NCBI RefSeq assembly: GCF_905115235.1
Contig: NC_051851.1
Coordinates: 152,534,692 to 152,598,691, forward strand
DNA: 64,000 nucleotides
Direction of reading: 5' to 3'
From: Hermetia illucens
Lineage: Eukaryota > Arthropoda > Insecta > Diptera > Stratiomyidae
Every line of letters starts with the position of its first letter. Position 1 is the first letter of the stretch. A program made the translations under genes and the position numbers. Under the pieces are notes generated by a model that had not been told where the DNA came from, did not search any database, and saw only the letters and a program-made list of their open reading frames with translations. Below are positions 1-11,715 of the stretch, piece by piece.

Positions 1-117
1 CCTCCTCTGGCCCTCTAGCGTCTCATAGAGCAGGGAGCGGCCTTTCAGATAATCCCTCAATATCCGCAAGAAATAGCTTGGCACGTGAAAGGAGTTCTCT
101 AGTGTGCCTAGCATATC
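1..117 (-). mobile_element. R1-clade LINE fragment (family R1-a), cut by window edge
   Basis: This stretch is almost base-for-base the same as 59964-60077 inside the long R1-a element on the minus strand. It corresponds to the reverse transcriptase (RT) region just upstream of the catalytic YADD box. Similarity stops sharply at about 117. Its other end lies outside the window, so total size is unknown. The call rests on direct comparison within the window. Confidence 0.85.
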
Positions 118-259
118 ATCATCAAGATCATAGATTGGGAAGTGACGTTCGAGAATATACAGATGATCTGAAGCTTTTGTTCTAACAAATTTCGATGGCA
201 AGGACCCGTGTCCTTCCCACCTGTGTGGAATTTAGAAGTGATAGTAATCGTTTTCGCAC

Positions 260-1963
260 CAGGCGCGGAAGTTTTACCAACAAGTCAGCAGGATGAAGCC
301 TTATACACCTCGATGCTCATCCTGCCGAGACAAAGAGGGAAATCTGAGAATGGGCATATTGGAGCGATGGGTTGAGCACTTTGATGAGCTACTGAACAAC
401 CAAAACATCGGCGAGTTGGAGGTCCCGCCAACTGAAGACGACGGACAAATACTGCCACCACCAAGTTTAGGAGAAATAGTCCGTACAATTCATCGGTTTA
501 AAAATCAAAAATCGCCAGGAGCCGATTGAATAACAGAAGATTTGGTTAAATATGGAGGCGACCAGTTATACCAAGTGGTTCATCAACTTGTGCTCAAGGT
601 ATGGGACAGCGAATCAATGCTTGACGATTGGCAACGAGGTATTATCTGTCTCATACATAAAAAGGGAGGTATCACGTTGCTGAGTACCATCTATAAGATA
701 TTCTCCGCTATCTTGCTAGGCCGGATAGCCCCATACGCCCAGAACATCATTGGCCCTTACCAAAGAGGCTTCATTCCAGGCAAATCAGCAACAGATCAGA
801 TTTTCTCTCTGCGGCAAACGATGGAAAAACTTTTGGAATATGGACAACAGTTGCACCATCTATTCATCGACTTTAAAGCCGCCTATGATAGCATAGCCAG
901 GGTAAAACTGTACATGGCCATGAGAGAATTCGGTATCCCGACGAAATTAATAAGACTGACTAGGCTGACCCTGACCAATGTGCGAGGCCAGATAAAAGCA
1001 GCAGGATCATTCTCAAGACCATTCGACATCAACAACGGTCTACGACAAGGGGATGCCCTATCATGCGTCCTCTTTAACCTGGCCCTCGAGAAAGTGATCC
1101 GTGATGCTGATGTAAATGCAAGAAATACTATCCTCTTTGAGTGCACCCAACTACTGGCCTATGCTGACGATATCGACATCATGGGAAGAACCACCCGAGA
1201 CGTACAAACCGCCTTCGTCCAGATCGAGCAGGTGGCAATTGAGGCGAGATCTTGGGCTGCACATCAATGAAGGCAAGACAAAGTATATGGTGGCAACGTC
1301 AGCACCGAAAACCAACCAACAACATCAAACCGAACTGGTCAAACAGGATGAATAAGGATAGGAGAATACAACTTTGAGACCGTTGATAATTTCTCCTATC
1401 TAGGGTCGAAAATCACAACTGATAACAGCTACGATGATGGCAGCCAAAGGAGCCTATTTCGGCTTACAAAAACTGTTCCGCTCGAAACGTCTCACCATAG
1501 GGTCAAAGCTCTTACTGTACAAGACTATGATCTTGTCAATCCTCATGTATTCCTCGGAAACTTCTTAGCAAGAACATTGCGAATCCTCCGAGGAATTATT
1601 GGCCCCCTACATGAGGATGGACGATTGCGTAGCCTATATAACGACGAAATCTATGAACGATACCATGACCGTCCGGTCGTTGATAAAATCCGTCTCAAAA
1701 GGTTTCGGTGGGCGGGTCACTTAATCCGTATGGATGAGGATGATCCCACCCGGAAAGTCTATAAAGGCAATATCTATGGTAGAAAAAGAAGACGAGGCAT
1801 ACCCTGCCTAAGATGGAGCGATGGCGTAGGCCAGGACGCCAGACTGCTTTTAGGGATATCGAAATGGTGGACCTCGGCGCAAAACCGGGATGTCTGGAGT
1901 TCCTTATTAAGGCAGGCTTAGACCGGATACCGGTTGTTGCGCCGTTGGTGATGATGATGATGA
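260..1963 (+). mobile_element. RTE-like LINE, family A copy 1 (RT to 3' end, broken)
   Basis: Broken frames encode the linker and RT of an RTE-like LINE. The RT part (542-1270) carries QRGFIPGKSATDQ, FIDFKAAYDS, GLRQGDALSC and the catalytic LLAYADDIDIMGR box. The C-terminal part (1577-1921) has the RFRWAGHLIRMDEDD and RRRGIPCLRW motifs. The copy lacks the endonuclease. A TGA at 527-529 interrupts the frame, and about 30 nt encoding DITQCSNYRG, present in copies 2 and 3, are missing after KKG. There is a frame change near 1245, where AIEARSW replaces a RDLGLHINEG frame. The element ends in a (GAT)n microsatellite at about 1949-1963, a tail type common in RTE elements. Clade assignment is by remembered motif similarity and is moderately sure. 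Confidence 0.85.
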
Positions 1964-2379
1964 GTAATCGTTTCGGGAGCTCTAAGGAGAGGGATACAAA
2001 ACATTTAGATTTAGGTCGCTACTTATGCTAGCTAGGAAAGGAAACCCGCACATTGGTATCGTCAAAAGGGGTTCAAAAAAAGACCGCTGCTAATAAAATG
2101 CACTCGTCTGGCATAGACAAACCATAAACATCTATTCAGGCGAGTATTTGCCGCCCCGAGTTCTTAAATTTAGATTTCGAAAAACGATGTTCTGCGGCAT
2201 GACCTTATTTCTGAGAATATTCAAGGAAAGCGGAACAATTTACGGTTCACACTGGATTTACTGGAGAAGAGCGATGGAAACTGCACTAAAATGGGAAGAA
2301 TTGTGCAGCGCCAGGCAAGCAGGACGACTCAACAGCTGACGAATATCTTAAACAATATAAAACTATGCTCCTTTAAACC
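1964..2379. other. Unassigned spacer
   Basis: No coding pattern, RNA gene or match to the other repeats in the window was recognised between the family A tail and the first satellite unit. Short open frames here look random. Confidence 0.5.
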
Positions 2380-2566
2380 CGCAATCTCGAAATAAGTTCC
2401 TTTTTTCGAAATATAACGGAGATACTGCGTTACAAATTTTTTCAAAAGATTCCACCGCTTTCTGGCCATTTTTCCACCACTCACACACTCTAACCTATAT
2501 ATCATTTCCAAAAGCTAATTCTCCTCTAAACAGATAATCACGAGTTGAGTTACTTTTCTCGAAATT
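2380..2566. repeat. Satellite unit (about 160 bp), left part of split array
   Basis: The sequence carries the same ordered landmarks as the array at 3560-4345: TCGAAATA..ACGGAGATA, then TTTTTTCAAAAGATTCC, CACTCACACA, CTATATATCAT, and ATCACGAGTTGAG. It stops at the first base of a LOA fragment. It is therefore the left remnant of one tandem array that was split by insertion. Confidence 0.75.
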
Positions 2567-3370
2567 TTAAAGGGCAAGTCGCACTGCGTCCTTAAAGAAC
2601 TGTTGTGCCACTTTTATTGGGTAGGAATGTTAGGAATGTTAGTATATTCTCTATATATTTCATAGTTCCAAATCTGTCAGCTGGTACTTATTTAATGTAG
2701 TCTCCCAGGCTCCTCTTGGTGAGGTTTAATGAGACCTCTGCGTGCTTGGGTTTGTATCTTTCAATAAGCACCCTGGACTGCTCCATTTCTGGTAGGCTCG
2801 CACACTATAGTTCTGTTAGCCATTCCTCTTAATTTTTTAGTATCATAGCTATGAAGACGCTTCCGACTCCACAGAAAGGTTCTGGCTCATGTTAAGGTGT
2901 CCCTGCTTGGCCAGTTCATCCGCTACTTCATTGCCCAACATTGCCTCCAACAAAGATTATCCAAACCTAATTGAGCGAGCCGGGGGTATTCAGTCTCCTA
3001 AGGGATTCCCATACCAATTTAGACTTCACCTAATTGGACTTAAGGGCCAAGTGAAACCTCTTTGCCATTTTATACCTTGATATCCATAATTCGGGGTACT
3101 TCCTAGAGAGAATTTCAATTTTTATTTCGATCTAGGCGGCTTCCCACCTTACTAGTATTTCTAGCAATCCTGGAGATTGCCGGCTTTGCCTGTACCTCTA
3201 TGTGCAGATGGAGAGGGAGACGGAACTAGGGGGATGTCGTTGCCCCACTGATACACACGCAAGCCAGCCCTTGGAGTTTGTGTAACTCCTTGGCTTCTGC
3301 AACCCTTGTCCAAGTAGATAATCATTGGATTTACTATTGCAGTGAATATCCAAAGTAGTATCAAGAGTAT
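2567..3370 (-). mobile_element. LOA-clade LINE fragment inside the satellite
   Basis: The left edge (AAGTCGCACTGCGTCC) matches the 3' end of the long LOA copy at 19136. Sequence then tracks the C-terminal and RNase H region (compare 2710-2960 with 19465-19740). It jumps over deleted parts to match 20150-20480, around the RT C-terminus. It is a diverged copy on the minus strand with internal deletions and no usable frame. The right edge is uncertain within about 100 bp. Confidence 0.75.
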
Positions 3371-3559
3371 GGAGGTTAGGCATTAGACGTGTCATAGTCC
3401 CTGCAGAACGGTAAGGCCAAGTCTACATCCTGCGGCGAACAGCTGGCAGTGAGACTTCGTTCCAATACAGTCAGCAACTCCTAAAAAACTTTCCTTGATT
3501 CGCATGATATCCTGGATTGGGGGATGCCCCAGCGAGATACATTGGGTTAGGCTTGACCC

Positions 3560-4345
3560 CAATCCAAATATTAACGTCGATACGGCGTTCGAATTTTTTT
3601 AAAAGTTTTCCCCACTTTTCCATTTTTCCGGCACCTAGACCCCACAATCTATATATCATCTGAAAGGCCTAACTCTTCTCTATACAAGTGATCACGAATT
3701 AAGCTCCCTTTCTCGAAATTATCAATATTAAGGGAGATGCAAGCGATTAAAGTTTTTCAAAAGATTCCTCCACTTTAAGGCCATTTTGCCGCCACCTAGA
3801 CACCCCAACGCATACACCATCTGAAGGGTAGAACTCTACTCTTTACAACCGATCGAATTAAACTCCTTTTCTCGAAATTTTCAATTTTAACGCAGATAAG
3901 AACGCCTAAAATTTTCCAAAAATCTCCCCCACTTCCCGGCTATAGTTCCGGCACTCAAACCTCCCAAACCGATAGTACTAATCACGAATTAAGCTTCTCT
4001 CTGCGAAATTCTCAATATTAAGGGAGATGTAAGCGTTTAAAGTTTTTGTCAAGATTCCTCCAAAAATCAGCAATTTTCCTGCCACCCAGACCCCGCAGCC
4101 TATATACCATTTGGAAGTTCAGAACCTCCCCCAATAGTAGTGATCACGAATTAAGCTCCTTTTTGCGAAATTCACAATATTAAGGGAGACATAAGCGTTT
4201 AAAGTTTTTGACAAGATTCCTCCAAAAATCAGCAATTTTCGGGCACCCAGACGCCCCAGCCTATATACCATTTTTAAGCTCAGAACTTGCCCCGATAGTG
4301 GTGATCACGAATTAAGCTCTTTTTTGCAAAATTCTCAATATTAAG
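3560..4345. repeat. Tandem satellite array, period about 160 bp
   Basis: The landmark GATCACGAATTAAGCT recurs near 3690, 3851 (as GATCGAATTAAAC), 3980, 4142 and 4302. Spacing is about 161, 129, 162 and 160 bp. Each unit also repeats TCTCAATATTAAGGGAGAT, AGCGTTTAAAGTTTTT, CAAGATTCCTCC, CACCCAGAC and CTATATACCATTT in the same order. The last two units are the most alike. The unit starting near 3851 carries a deletion. The array lies just downstream of host gene 1 and shows no coding pattern. Confidence 0.85.
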
Positions 4346-4504
4346 GGGACCCACCCCTCACAACTTGTATGCCTTTGAAGTGTCTGTTTCTCCTGTCCTA
4401 CATATCCTGATCCAGCCTTTAAACTAGTTCTTGGATGTCTCTACCCATCTGCGGATTCCAAACCTTTGTCCCCGAGAGAAACTATACAATTTGTCATTTC
4501 GCGC

Positions 4505-4510
4505 TTTATT
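4505..4510 (-). promoter_or_regulatory. Poly(A) signal AATAAA of host gene 1
   Basis: AATAAA on the minus strand, 77 bp past the stop codon of the gene ending at 4587. Genes 2 and 3 of the same family also have one within about 80-120 bp of the stop. Confidence 0.6.
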
Positions 4511-4586
4511 AAAAATTGGCTCCAGCATTGCCTAGGGTTTCCACAGACGACTGTCACTACCGGTTATTTTCAGGTGCTTGTCAACA

Positions 4587-5051
4587 TTAAGATTTCCTTT
4601 TTTTAGACCGTTTGCCGCCACTGTTGGATAATCCCAATGGAACGTAAGGGCATAGCAGAATTCGTGGACCGAAAGGTCCCGCCGGGTAATAAATGCTGTT
4701 AAACGGCAACATATAGGGTTCGTATTCACCAGACGCTGCGACTCCATGGGGCTCTATCCCGTCCTTTCCTCCGCCGCCTGCGGATTGACCGTGTCGATCG
4801 ACATTGGGAAGACAAAATTCTGGGTTATCCTTGTCTGGCCACTCACCCGGCATCAAAGTGCAATCATCATTTTGTCCTTCTTGATAATCGTCCGTTTTTA
4901 TTCTTTGCTCTTTTCGGATTTGCAAACCATCACGTTTATCAGAAGGTTCAAATGTGATCCCCTTCCTGCCTTTTCCTGTACGCATAGACTTGAGGGTGTA
5001 CGCACTGTAACCAGATGATGCTACCCCACAATTATTCAGTCCCGTTCTCAT
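4587..5051 (-). CDS. PYMLPY-family protein 1 (unrecognised host gene)
   Basis: This is a 154-residue open frame in a family I do not recognise. It shares two conserved blocks with the genes at 12257-12637 and 30899-31405. The first is a WPD...P..C box (residues 71-80). The second is a C-terminal block with PYMLPF (112-117), YYPAGPFGPR (121-130) and LCPYVPL (133-139). Between them is a glycine-rich linker. The tail is basic (GGKRSKKRKS) and could be a nuclear localisation signal. There is no signal peptide or membrane segment. The ATG context (ATGAGAACGGGACT) resembles that of gene 3. An in-frame stop and a possible 3' splice site (ATATTGTAG) lie just upstream, so an untranslated or coding 5' exon may exist. 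Cysteine, tyrosine and proline spacing in block 2 is strictly kept, which argues for selection. Function is unknown. Confidence 0.75.
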   Translation of the reverse strand: MRTGLNNCGVASSGYSAYTLKSMRTGKGRKGITFEPSDKRDGLQIRKEQRIKTDDYQEGQNDDCTLMPGEWPDKDNPEFCLPNVDRHGQSAGGGGKDGIEPHGVAASGEYEPYMLPFNSIYYPAGPFGPRILLCPYVPLGLSNSGGKRSKKRKS

Positions 5052-5526
5052 GAATCCTGTGCGTTGTTCGACCTACAATATATATCGTAAAATGAGAATT
5101 GATAACTTCACCATAGATAAGTTCGTAATTTTAGGGTTTAGTCTGAAAACTCACCGCGTACATTCTGAGAAAAACGGAGTGACAAATTCAGCCTCTAAAT
5201 TTGAATTCAAGGTCTTACCCCAAAAATCTTTTACTTCAATAATTAGAAACTTTTTTCTTCAAAAACAATTTTTTCTTATTCAAAATAATTAGATAATAAT
5301 ATTAAGAAAGATTTTGATTTGACTTAAAACCTAACGCATATTTTCGATTCGTTCTAAAATCTCGGTGACTCGAAATGAGAGCCTCCTAATTTGGAGGCAA
5401 TTTAAAATAGTAATGAAGTTTGTGATATCACAAGCCTTGAAATAAGGGTTTATTTTCCAGTGGCTACTTGATTCCCAGGTAGGGACCTCTGGATTTGGGT
5501 GTGTTTCTCAAATGGACTCCAGCGTT
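5052..5526. other. AT-rich 5' flank of host gene 1
   Basis: AT-rich, no recognised repeat or coding pattern. It would hold the promoter and any upstream exon of host gene 1, but no convincing TATA box or donor site was picked out. Confidence 0.4.
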
Positions 5527-6985
5527 GACTTCTTCGTCTTTTTCTTCAGCCACAAGCAGGGTCGGCTCGTCGTGATCGGTTTCGCCATTTAGCTCTATCG
5601 AATGCCTGATCTGGGTGCAATCTCGACGCTTTTAAATTCCCTTCCAGCGAATCCAGTCACCGTTGTTTCGGCCTGCCATCGACTTCGATGTTTTGACCAA
5701 TCTTGGCAAGTGAATTCTCTTTAGTGCCAATCGCGTGACCATACCATCGAAGACGCAATTTTTCCACGATCGGTGCAACCCCATGACGATCGCGGATATC
5801 TTCGTTTCGGATATGATCAAAACGTGTCACGCCACTAGTCCAACACAACATCTTCGTCTCCATTACCGCAAGACGACGTTCATGGTCCTTTATAGTCGGC
5901 AACACTCAGAACCATAAAGAGGGATAGGACGGACGACATTGCGGTAAATTTTTTATTTGAGGCGTTCGGTGATACGTCGATCACAACGGACACCAGTTGT
6001 TTAACGCCACTTCATTCAGGTTGCGTTAATGCGTAAAGCAATTTCATAACGCAGTTCTCCATTGGCTGATAGCGTTGACCCGAGGTATTTGAATCGCTCA
6101 GTTCTGGGCAGATCACTGCCGTTGACAGTGTCTTATGGGGATCGGTCGTCAAAAATTCAGTTTTGTTTAGATTCAATCTGAGACCGTGTTGCATGAAGCG
6201 ATCATTCCATTTTTTGACAAGTTCCTCGAGATCATTTTTGCTATCAGATGTCAGGAAAACATCATCTGCATATGGCAGTGTGTAGAGCGCTGGACGTTTC
6301 CTTGATGAACACCAACGGAGACATGAAGCGGTACACCCGGCATACTTCGAACTTTACTTTTCGGATCGTGATAGAGCAATTGAACCCAGCGCACGAGTTC
6401 TTCTGGCACTAAGTGTTATCGTAAAGCATACCAGATGAGATCGTATGGCACAGGGTATTTGACCCTTTCTCCAGATCCAGAAATGCAATGGTAAGAGGGC
6501 GATGTTTCTCACGGTCTTTCTCCATGAGTAACCGCCCAGCGTGTATTGCGTCAGTAGTTCCGCAGTTTTTGACAAATCCGGCTTGATTCACGGTTATTTC
6601 AATGATTTTGCAAATACGGTTGTCAAGAATGCCTTCAAAAATCTTCATGGTATGAGAAATTAACTGGATCGGACGGTAATTTGAATGTTCTGCTGGATTA
6701 CTTTTCTTTTTCCATATTGGAACAGTGGTACTTTCTTGCCAGTCAGATGGTGTTGCACTTTCCTGAATAACCCGATTAAAGAATTCACTGAGCCACAGCG
6801 TTGGGTCCCAGCACTTCGCTTTCCAGAGCTCAGATGCGATGTCATCAGGTCCTGTCCCCGATTTCATTCGTTTTATTGTCTCCTCGACTTCAGTTACGCT
6901 GACAAGTGAAACTGACCCAAAGTCGGCAATGATTGTGGAAGGGTGCAAACTGATAGATGATTCAATTGGATTATCTGACCGCTTC
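5527..6985 (-). mobile_element. RTE-clade LINE, family B, old 5'-truncated copy
   Basis: Runs parallel to 38428-40000 of the full-length family B element, covering the region after the endonuclease, the RT and the C-terminus. It is diverged, with many stops and frame changes. Recognisable pieces are GTGPDDIASELWKAK, QAGFVKNCGTTDAIHAGR, HGLRLNLNKTEFLTT and RLRWYGHAIG. It keeps a sequence reading ALYTLPYADDV next to the catalytic box, a stretch that both younger copies lack. It starts at the (GAA)n-type tail (5527-5540) and fades out near 6985. Confidence 0.85.
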
Positions 6986-7274
6986 TTAAAGGTGGACAAG
7001 CTCTTGGTTCAAATGAGACGGAATATATGAACCGAAAGGTTTGCGTTAGGACCGGTCAACACGATTGGAGGCGGTATAGTTTAGCATTATTTTCGAGGTT
7101 CAACCCATATTATGGCCCATAGAACCGCCTTTCTGCTTCTTTTCTGGCTAGTTCGTCTGATATCTCATAGTATTCAAACCTTACTGTAACATACGAGTCA
7201 AGTATATTTCGGTCATAAAAGCAATTATCATGCAAGGCTATTCCTTAGATATTACTTCACGAGTTGGATTTACC
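6986..7274. other. Unassigned spacer
   Basis: No gene, repeat or RNA pattern recognised. Confidence 0.4.
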
Positions 7275-8745
7275 TTTACTCAAGCGTGCTATCGGTCTTT
7301 TGAGCTTGGCTCTTTATTACTTCCTATAGAAGATGCCGGTTCTGTATTTTGACGATAGTGGAGGAAATCGTAAACCTCAATATCTCTGCAACTAAACTCC
7401 CTGAGCTCATAGTCCTTCTCAGCACTTCGTTCAAATTCCTTCTCTTCATCGCAAACCTTGGACAGAGAAACATCACATGCCTGCATCCTTCGATGTGTCA
7501 CTGCATAGAAGCTAATTCAACAAAGCGAATCCTTCAGCCCAAAGCAGGGCAGATGCACAGTGACCTGCGAGAGACTGGGTAATGGGGTAATTGGTTTATC
7601 TGTGTGTGCGCTCAAGCCATACCTTATGGTTGGGTATGACCCTTCGAAGACACGTCCTATCTGCGTCGCCAGAAATCATACGACGCTGACCTTGCAAGTA
7701 TCGCGGTGCTCCCAGCTTCCTTTCAATACACTCCGTAAAGTTCAGTTTAGTTTGAATTATCAGCCCTAGGTATTTGATGACGACCGTGTGCCCACCGACT
7801 TCAACCTTCTCAGCGGCTTTTATACGGTTTATAAATAAGACCGCTTCTGTTTTCTCATCCGCCAAGGTCAGCCCGGGTCTTTTCAGGCAGGACTTAACCG
7901 CTCTCAGTAGGCCAGTAGGCGCCGAGTAGGCCTTCACACTCTCTAGATGATTTTCTGTAACAACTACAGGCAAGTAATCTTCAAGGCTGATAATTTTCTG
8001 GGACGGGAAGAGCAAGAGCCCTATTATACATGGCATTCAACAACAAGGGGTCCAGTACCGAACTCTCTGGAAACTCTTCTATACTGATGGACTCACTGGG
8101 CCCTCATCCGTTCTGTACCAGAAAGCCCTCTCCGATAGGTAATTTTCGTCCAAACTCACTAAATACACAAGAAGACCTATGCCAGCCAAGCCCCCTTTAT
8201 TTCGGTTCCAGTTGCCGGAGTAAAATTCATTTTTGACATTCAATGCCAACACGGCACAGGAGCCATCAGAACAGGTAGAAAGGTCGGGCCTAGTCTTCAC
8301 CGCCAGCTGCTGAACGCTGTTAGAATACCATCCAAGCCTGGGCCTCATTTTTTCCAATCCTGCTACATGTTTCCTGCAGTTCTTCCTCGGTAACTAGTGT
8401 TATCGCGCACTAATTGACCTGGACGACCGTTTGCTTTCCACTGTCTTGACAGTAAGAAAGCAGGGTAACAATAATTTCTTTGAGGAGGCGCGAACAGGCC
8501 ATATGATGTGACTTCCGCAGCTTTTTCTTTATCACCCCATAAGCCCCACCCCAAGTCTTTATATCCGCACCTTCGTATAACTGCTTGAAGCATTTCCACA
8601 ACTATGTCTGTGCTTCCAGTGAATTTTCGCTACCCGATTTTCCCATAAGCTTCCGCTAAGGCCTCCTTACCCGGAAGCATGCAGGTCGCAAACTTGCGAT
8701 TTCGTCGTTCCAGCAGCAGTTTCCATCTGAGCATGGTAGCAACAC
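7275..8745 (-). mobile_element. R1-clade LINE fragment (family R1-b), degraded
   Basis: Reading the minus strand gives R1-type RT pieces in order. CFKQLYEGADIKTWGGAYG lies at 8410-8600. LNVKNEFYSGNWNR and LVSLDENYLSERAFWY lie at 8079-8357. RAVKSCLKRPGLTLADEKTE with KYLGLIIQTKLNF lies at 7596-8036. The pieces match the order and wording of the R1-b copy at 34300-35215. Several stops and frame changes separate them, and the catalytic YADD region is lost. The left end (7289-7501) resembles the region near the C-terminal zinc finger only weakly. Confidence 0.75.
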
Positions 8746-8804
8746 ACCTATCAGATAATCTGGGTGACCTTTCCTAGGGCCGCAATGTTCAGGGGTATAT
8801 CAGG

Positions 8805-10135
8805 CTCAAAATGGAAGCGACCAATTACACCAAGTGATTCATCAACTTATGCTCAAGGTGTGGGACAGGGAATCAATGCCTGACGACTAGCAACGAAGCA
8901 TTATCTGTCTCATACATAAAAAGGGAGATATCACACAGTGCAGCAATTATAGAGGTATTACGTTGCTGAGTACCATCTATAAGATATTTTCCTCTATCTT
9001 GCTAGGCCGGATAGCCCCATATGCCCAGAACATCATTGGCCCATAAGAAAGAGGCTTCACTCCAGACAAATCAGCAACAGATCAAATTTTCTCTCTGCGG
9101 CAAACGATGGAAAAACTGTTGGAATATGGACATCAATTGCACAATCTTTTCATCGATTTTAAAGCCGCCTATGATAGCATAGCCAGGGTAAAACTGTACA
9201 CGGCCATGGGAGAATTCGGTACCTCGACGAAATTGATGAAACTGACTAAGCTGACCCTGACCAATGTGCGAGGCCACATGAAAGTGGCAGTATCACTCTC
9301 AAGACCATTCAACATCGACAACGGTCTACGACAAGGAGATGCCCTATCCTGCGTCCTCTTTAACCTGGCCCTCGAGAAAGTGATCCGTAATGCTGAGGTA
9401 AATGCAAGAGGTACGATCCTCTTTAATTCCACCCAACTATTGGCTTATGCTGACGATATCGATATCAGGGGAAGAACGATCCGGGACGTACAAACTACCT
9501 TCATTCATATCGAGCAGGCGGCAATTAGCGGGAGATCTTGGGCTGCACATCAATGAAGGCAGGACAAAATATATGGTGGCAAAGTTAGCACCGAAAACCA
9601 ACCAGCTAACAACATTAAACCGCACTGGTCAAACGGGAAGAATAAAGATAGGAGAGTACAACTTTGAGACCGTTGATCATTTCTCCTATTTAGGGTCGAA
9701 AAGCACAACCGATAACAGCTACGACGATGAAATTCGTGGACGGTTGTTGGCAGCCAAAAGAGCCTATTTAAACGTGTCTCACCATAGGGTCAAAGCTCTT
9801 ATTGTACAAGACTATGATCTTGCCAGTACTCATGTATTCCTCGAAAACTTGGGTTCTTAGCAAGAAGAATTGTGAACTCTTGGCCGCGTTCGAGAGAAGA
9901 ATCCTCCGAAGAATTTTTGGCCCCCTACATGAGGATGGACAATTCCGTAGGCTACATAACGATGAAATCTATGAGCGATAACATGACGGTCAGGTTGTGG
10001 ATAAAATCCGGCTCAATAGGTTACGGTGGGCGGGTCACTTAATCCGTATGGATGAGGATGATCTCACCCGAAAAGTCTATAAGGGTAATATGCATGGTAG
10101 AAAAAGAAGACGTGGTAGATCCTGCTTTAGATGGA
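8805..10135 (+). mobile_element. RTE-like LINE, family A copy 2 (RT region, broken)
   Basis: About 90% like copies 1 and 3 by eye. It covers the RT from the VVHQLVLKVWD segment to the RKRRRGRSCFRW motif. The longest frame (9107-9556) holds FIDFKAAYDS, GLRQGDALSC and LLAYADDIDIRGR. The frame breaks at the same place as in copies 1 and 3 (about 9525), where the sequence GGGAGATCTTGGG moves into the frame encoding RDLGLHINEG. Both ends are truncated and the (GAT)n tail is absent. Confidence 0.85.
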
Positions 10136-10329
10136 TATATTCCGAGCTCCACATTTTTGTATCCCACCTCGTCCTTCCGGTAATTCCTTTTTAAATTCCC
10201 GGCCCTCCCGGTCTCATCCTAAAGTAGGAATCTATTATGTGTTGACCGGCGCTGAGTAGAAAATGAAGTGCAATCAAACTAAATACTTCGGCCCTGCAGT
10301 CCTACCCAGCAAATCCCCTTCATCTTATT

Positions 10330-10733
10330 TTTCTCCGCCCTTTGTCCGGTTCAGAACCGGGGTCAGTTCATCGTGATCGATTTCGCCATTTTGTTTTATC
10401 AAAGGTGTGATCTTGATGCAATCGCCAGGTTTTTAAATCCCCATCCAGCGTATCAAGCCATGATTGTTAGCGCGAATTGCATGATCATACCATCGAAGAG
10501 GCTTCTCTCGCAATTTTTCCACGATGGGCGCAACTCCATATCGCTCGCGCATATCCTCATTTCGCATGCTATCAAATCATGTCACGCCACTAATCCAACG
10601 CCACATCTTCGTCTCCGCAACCGCAAGACGCTATTCATTGTTTTTTATAGTCGGCCAACATTCAGAACCGTTAAATTCATTCGTTGATACGTCGATCACA
10701 AAGAATATCAGTTGTGGAACGCCACTTCATCCA
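10330..10733 (-). mobile_element. RTE-clade LINE, family B, 3'-end fragment
   Basis: Matches 38440-38950 of the full-length family B element on the minus strand: the YGHAIRANE region, the VRPVALYGSECWP region and the TIKDNERR region. It has internal deletions. Frames are closed. Nothing else is visible between it and the family A copy at 10135. Confidence 0.75.
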
Positions 10734-10949
10734 TATCCCCTTAATATATATCTAGATCTGCTCCCCTAGACCTTCATAATAAAAACGCTATACCGAGGAA
10801 TGCTGTCAAATCCGTGATTCAGGATATGCAGCGAGGCCACAATAGCATCCCAAACGAAATACCGCAGGAGCCCAGGGCATTTCCAACGAAATACGTCACA
10901 ACCAAGCTGAGCTTTAAGAAATATTTTACAACGGGGCTTCAATAAGGCA

Positions 10950-11230
10950 GAGTGCAAAAGGCGAAGGCTGTTATTCTGACTAAAAGCGGAACTGCCATTG
11001 AGGCTTTGTACTCGGTGACGACATCGTCCAAACTCAGGGGGCAGTGTGGATGTACCCTGTATAGCCTGGGTGGCATTCTGGGAATCTCCTTTCCCTCGGT
11101 ACCGGTCATAAGGATATAGAGGGAAATGATCAAGCCAATAAACTGGGGTGGTGGAATTCCATTTTTGACAGTCCATCAGTGGGCTCTGTCTGTGGTGACT
11201 GTGGGAGAAAAAAACCTCCTCACACTACTT
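10950..11230 (+). mobile_element. Possible RNase H-bearing LINE remnant
   Basis: In one plus-strand frame the segment near 11100-11190 reads TGHKDIEGNDQANKLG. This resembles the PGH..IEGNE.AD.LAK motif at the end of the RNase H domain found in LOA and I-clade LINEs (compare PGHAGLEGNEAADELAK in the copy near 19700). Downstream a GHWANNLKDFRLCDS string faintly matches the GHCRLNYHLGKLG motif that follows RNase H. Decay is heavy, so this is tentative. Confidence 0.4.
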
Positions 11231-11378
11231 GAGCTGCCCTGACCCTAGGAAAATCTATCCCTTTTAAAACGAAACGCGATCAAGGGAAATCTTGGGCCGC
11301 ACGTACGAACACTGGCCTATAGGGATAATGCTTCCGGTTTCGGCATACCCTATAGTTTCCATTGTCGAAGTTGTATAA

Positions 11379-11393
11379 GGGGGGGGGGGGGGG
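11379..11393 (+). repeat. Homopolymer run of 15 G
   Basis: Uninterrupted G tract, seen directly. A second, longer run lies at 13078-13097. Confidence 0.95.
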
Positions 11394-11715
11394 AGAGACC
11401 CTCGGGCAGTTATATTGTGATTACATTGGACACTGGGCAAACAATTTAAAGGACTTCAGGCTTTGTGATAGCTGAATCCGTGAACACCAAGGGCTGACTC
11501 GCAAGGTCTGAGCAGGTTACATTTTGGTCCCCTCGTCCTTCTTACAACTCTCAAGATCTTAAGAGTTTGCAGAATCAAAATGTTGCACAGTAGCGCTGTT
11601 GTCGCTCCTTGCATTGGCACTTCTTGATCTTGTCTCCGGCGTTTACCTAGCCCGCATAGCTATTTAGGTTAGGATTTACCAGTGTCATCCTTCAGAAATA
11701 AATATTGCCTTTCGA

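Noticed and set aside
4746-5018. Plus-strand open frames lying opposite all three PYMLPY genes (also 12375-12713 and 30980-31354)
   Set aside because: They are codon-composition shadows. Their protein sequences share nothing with one another, unlike the minus-strand frames.
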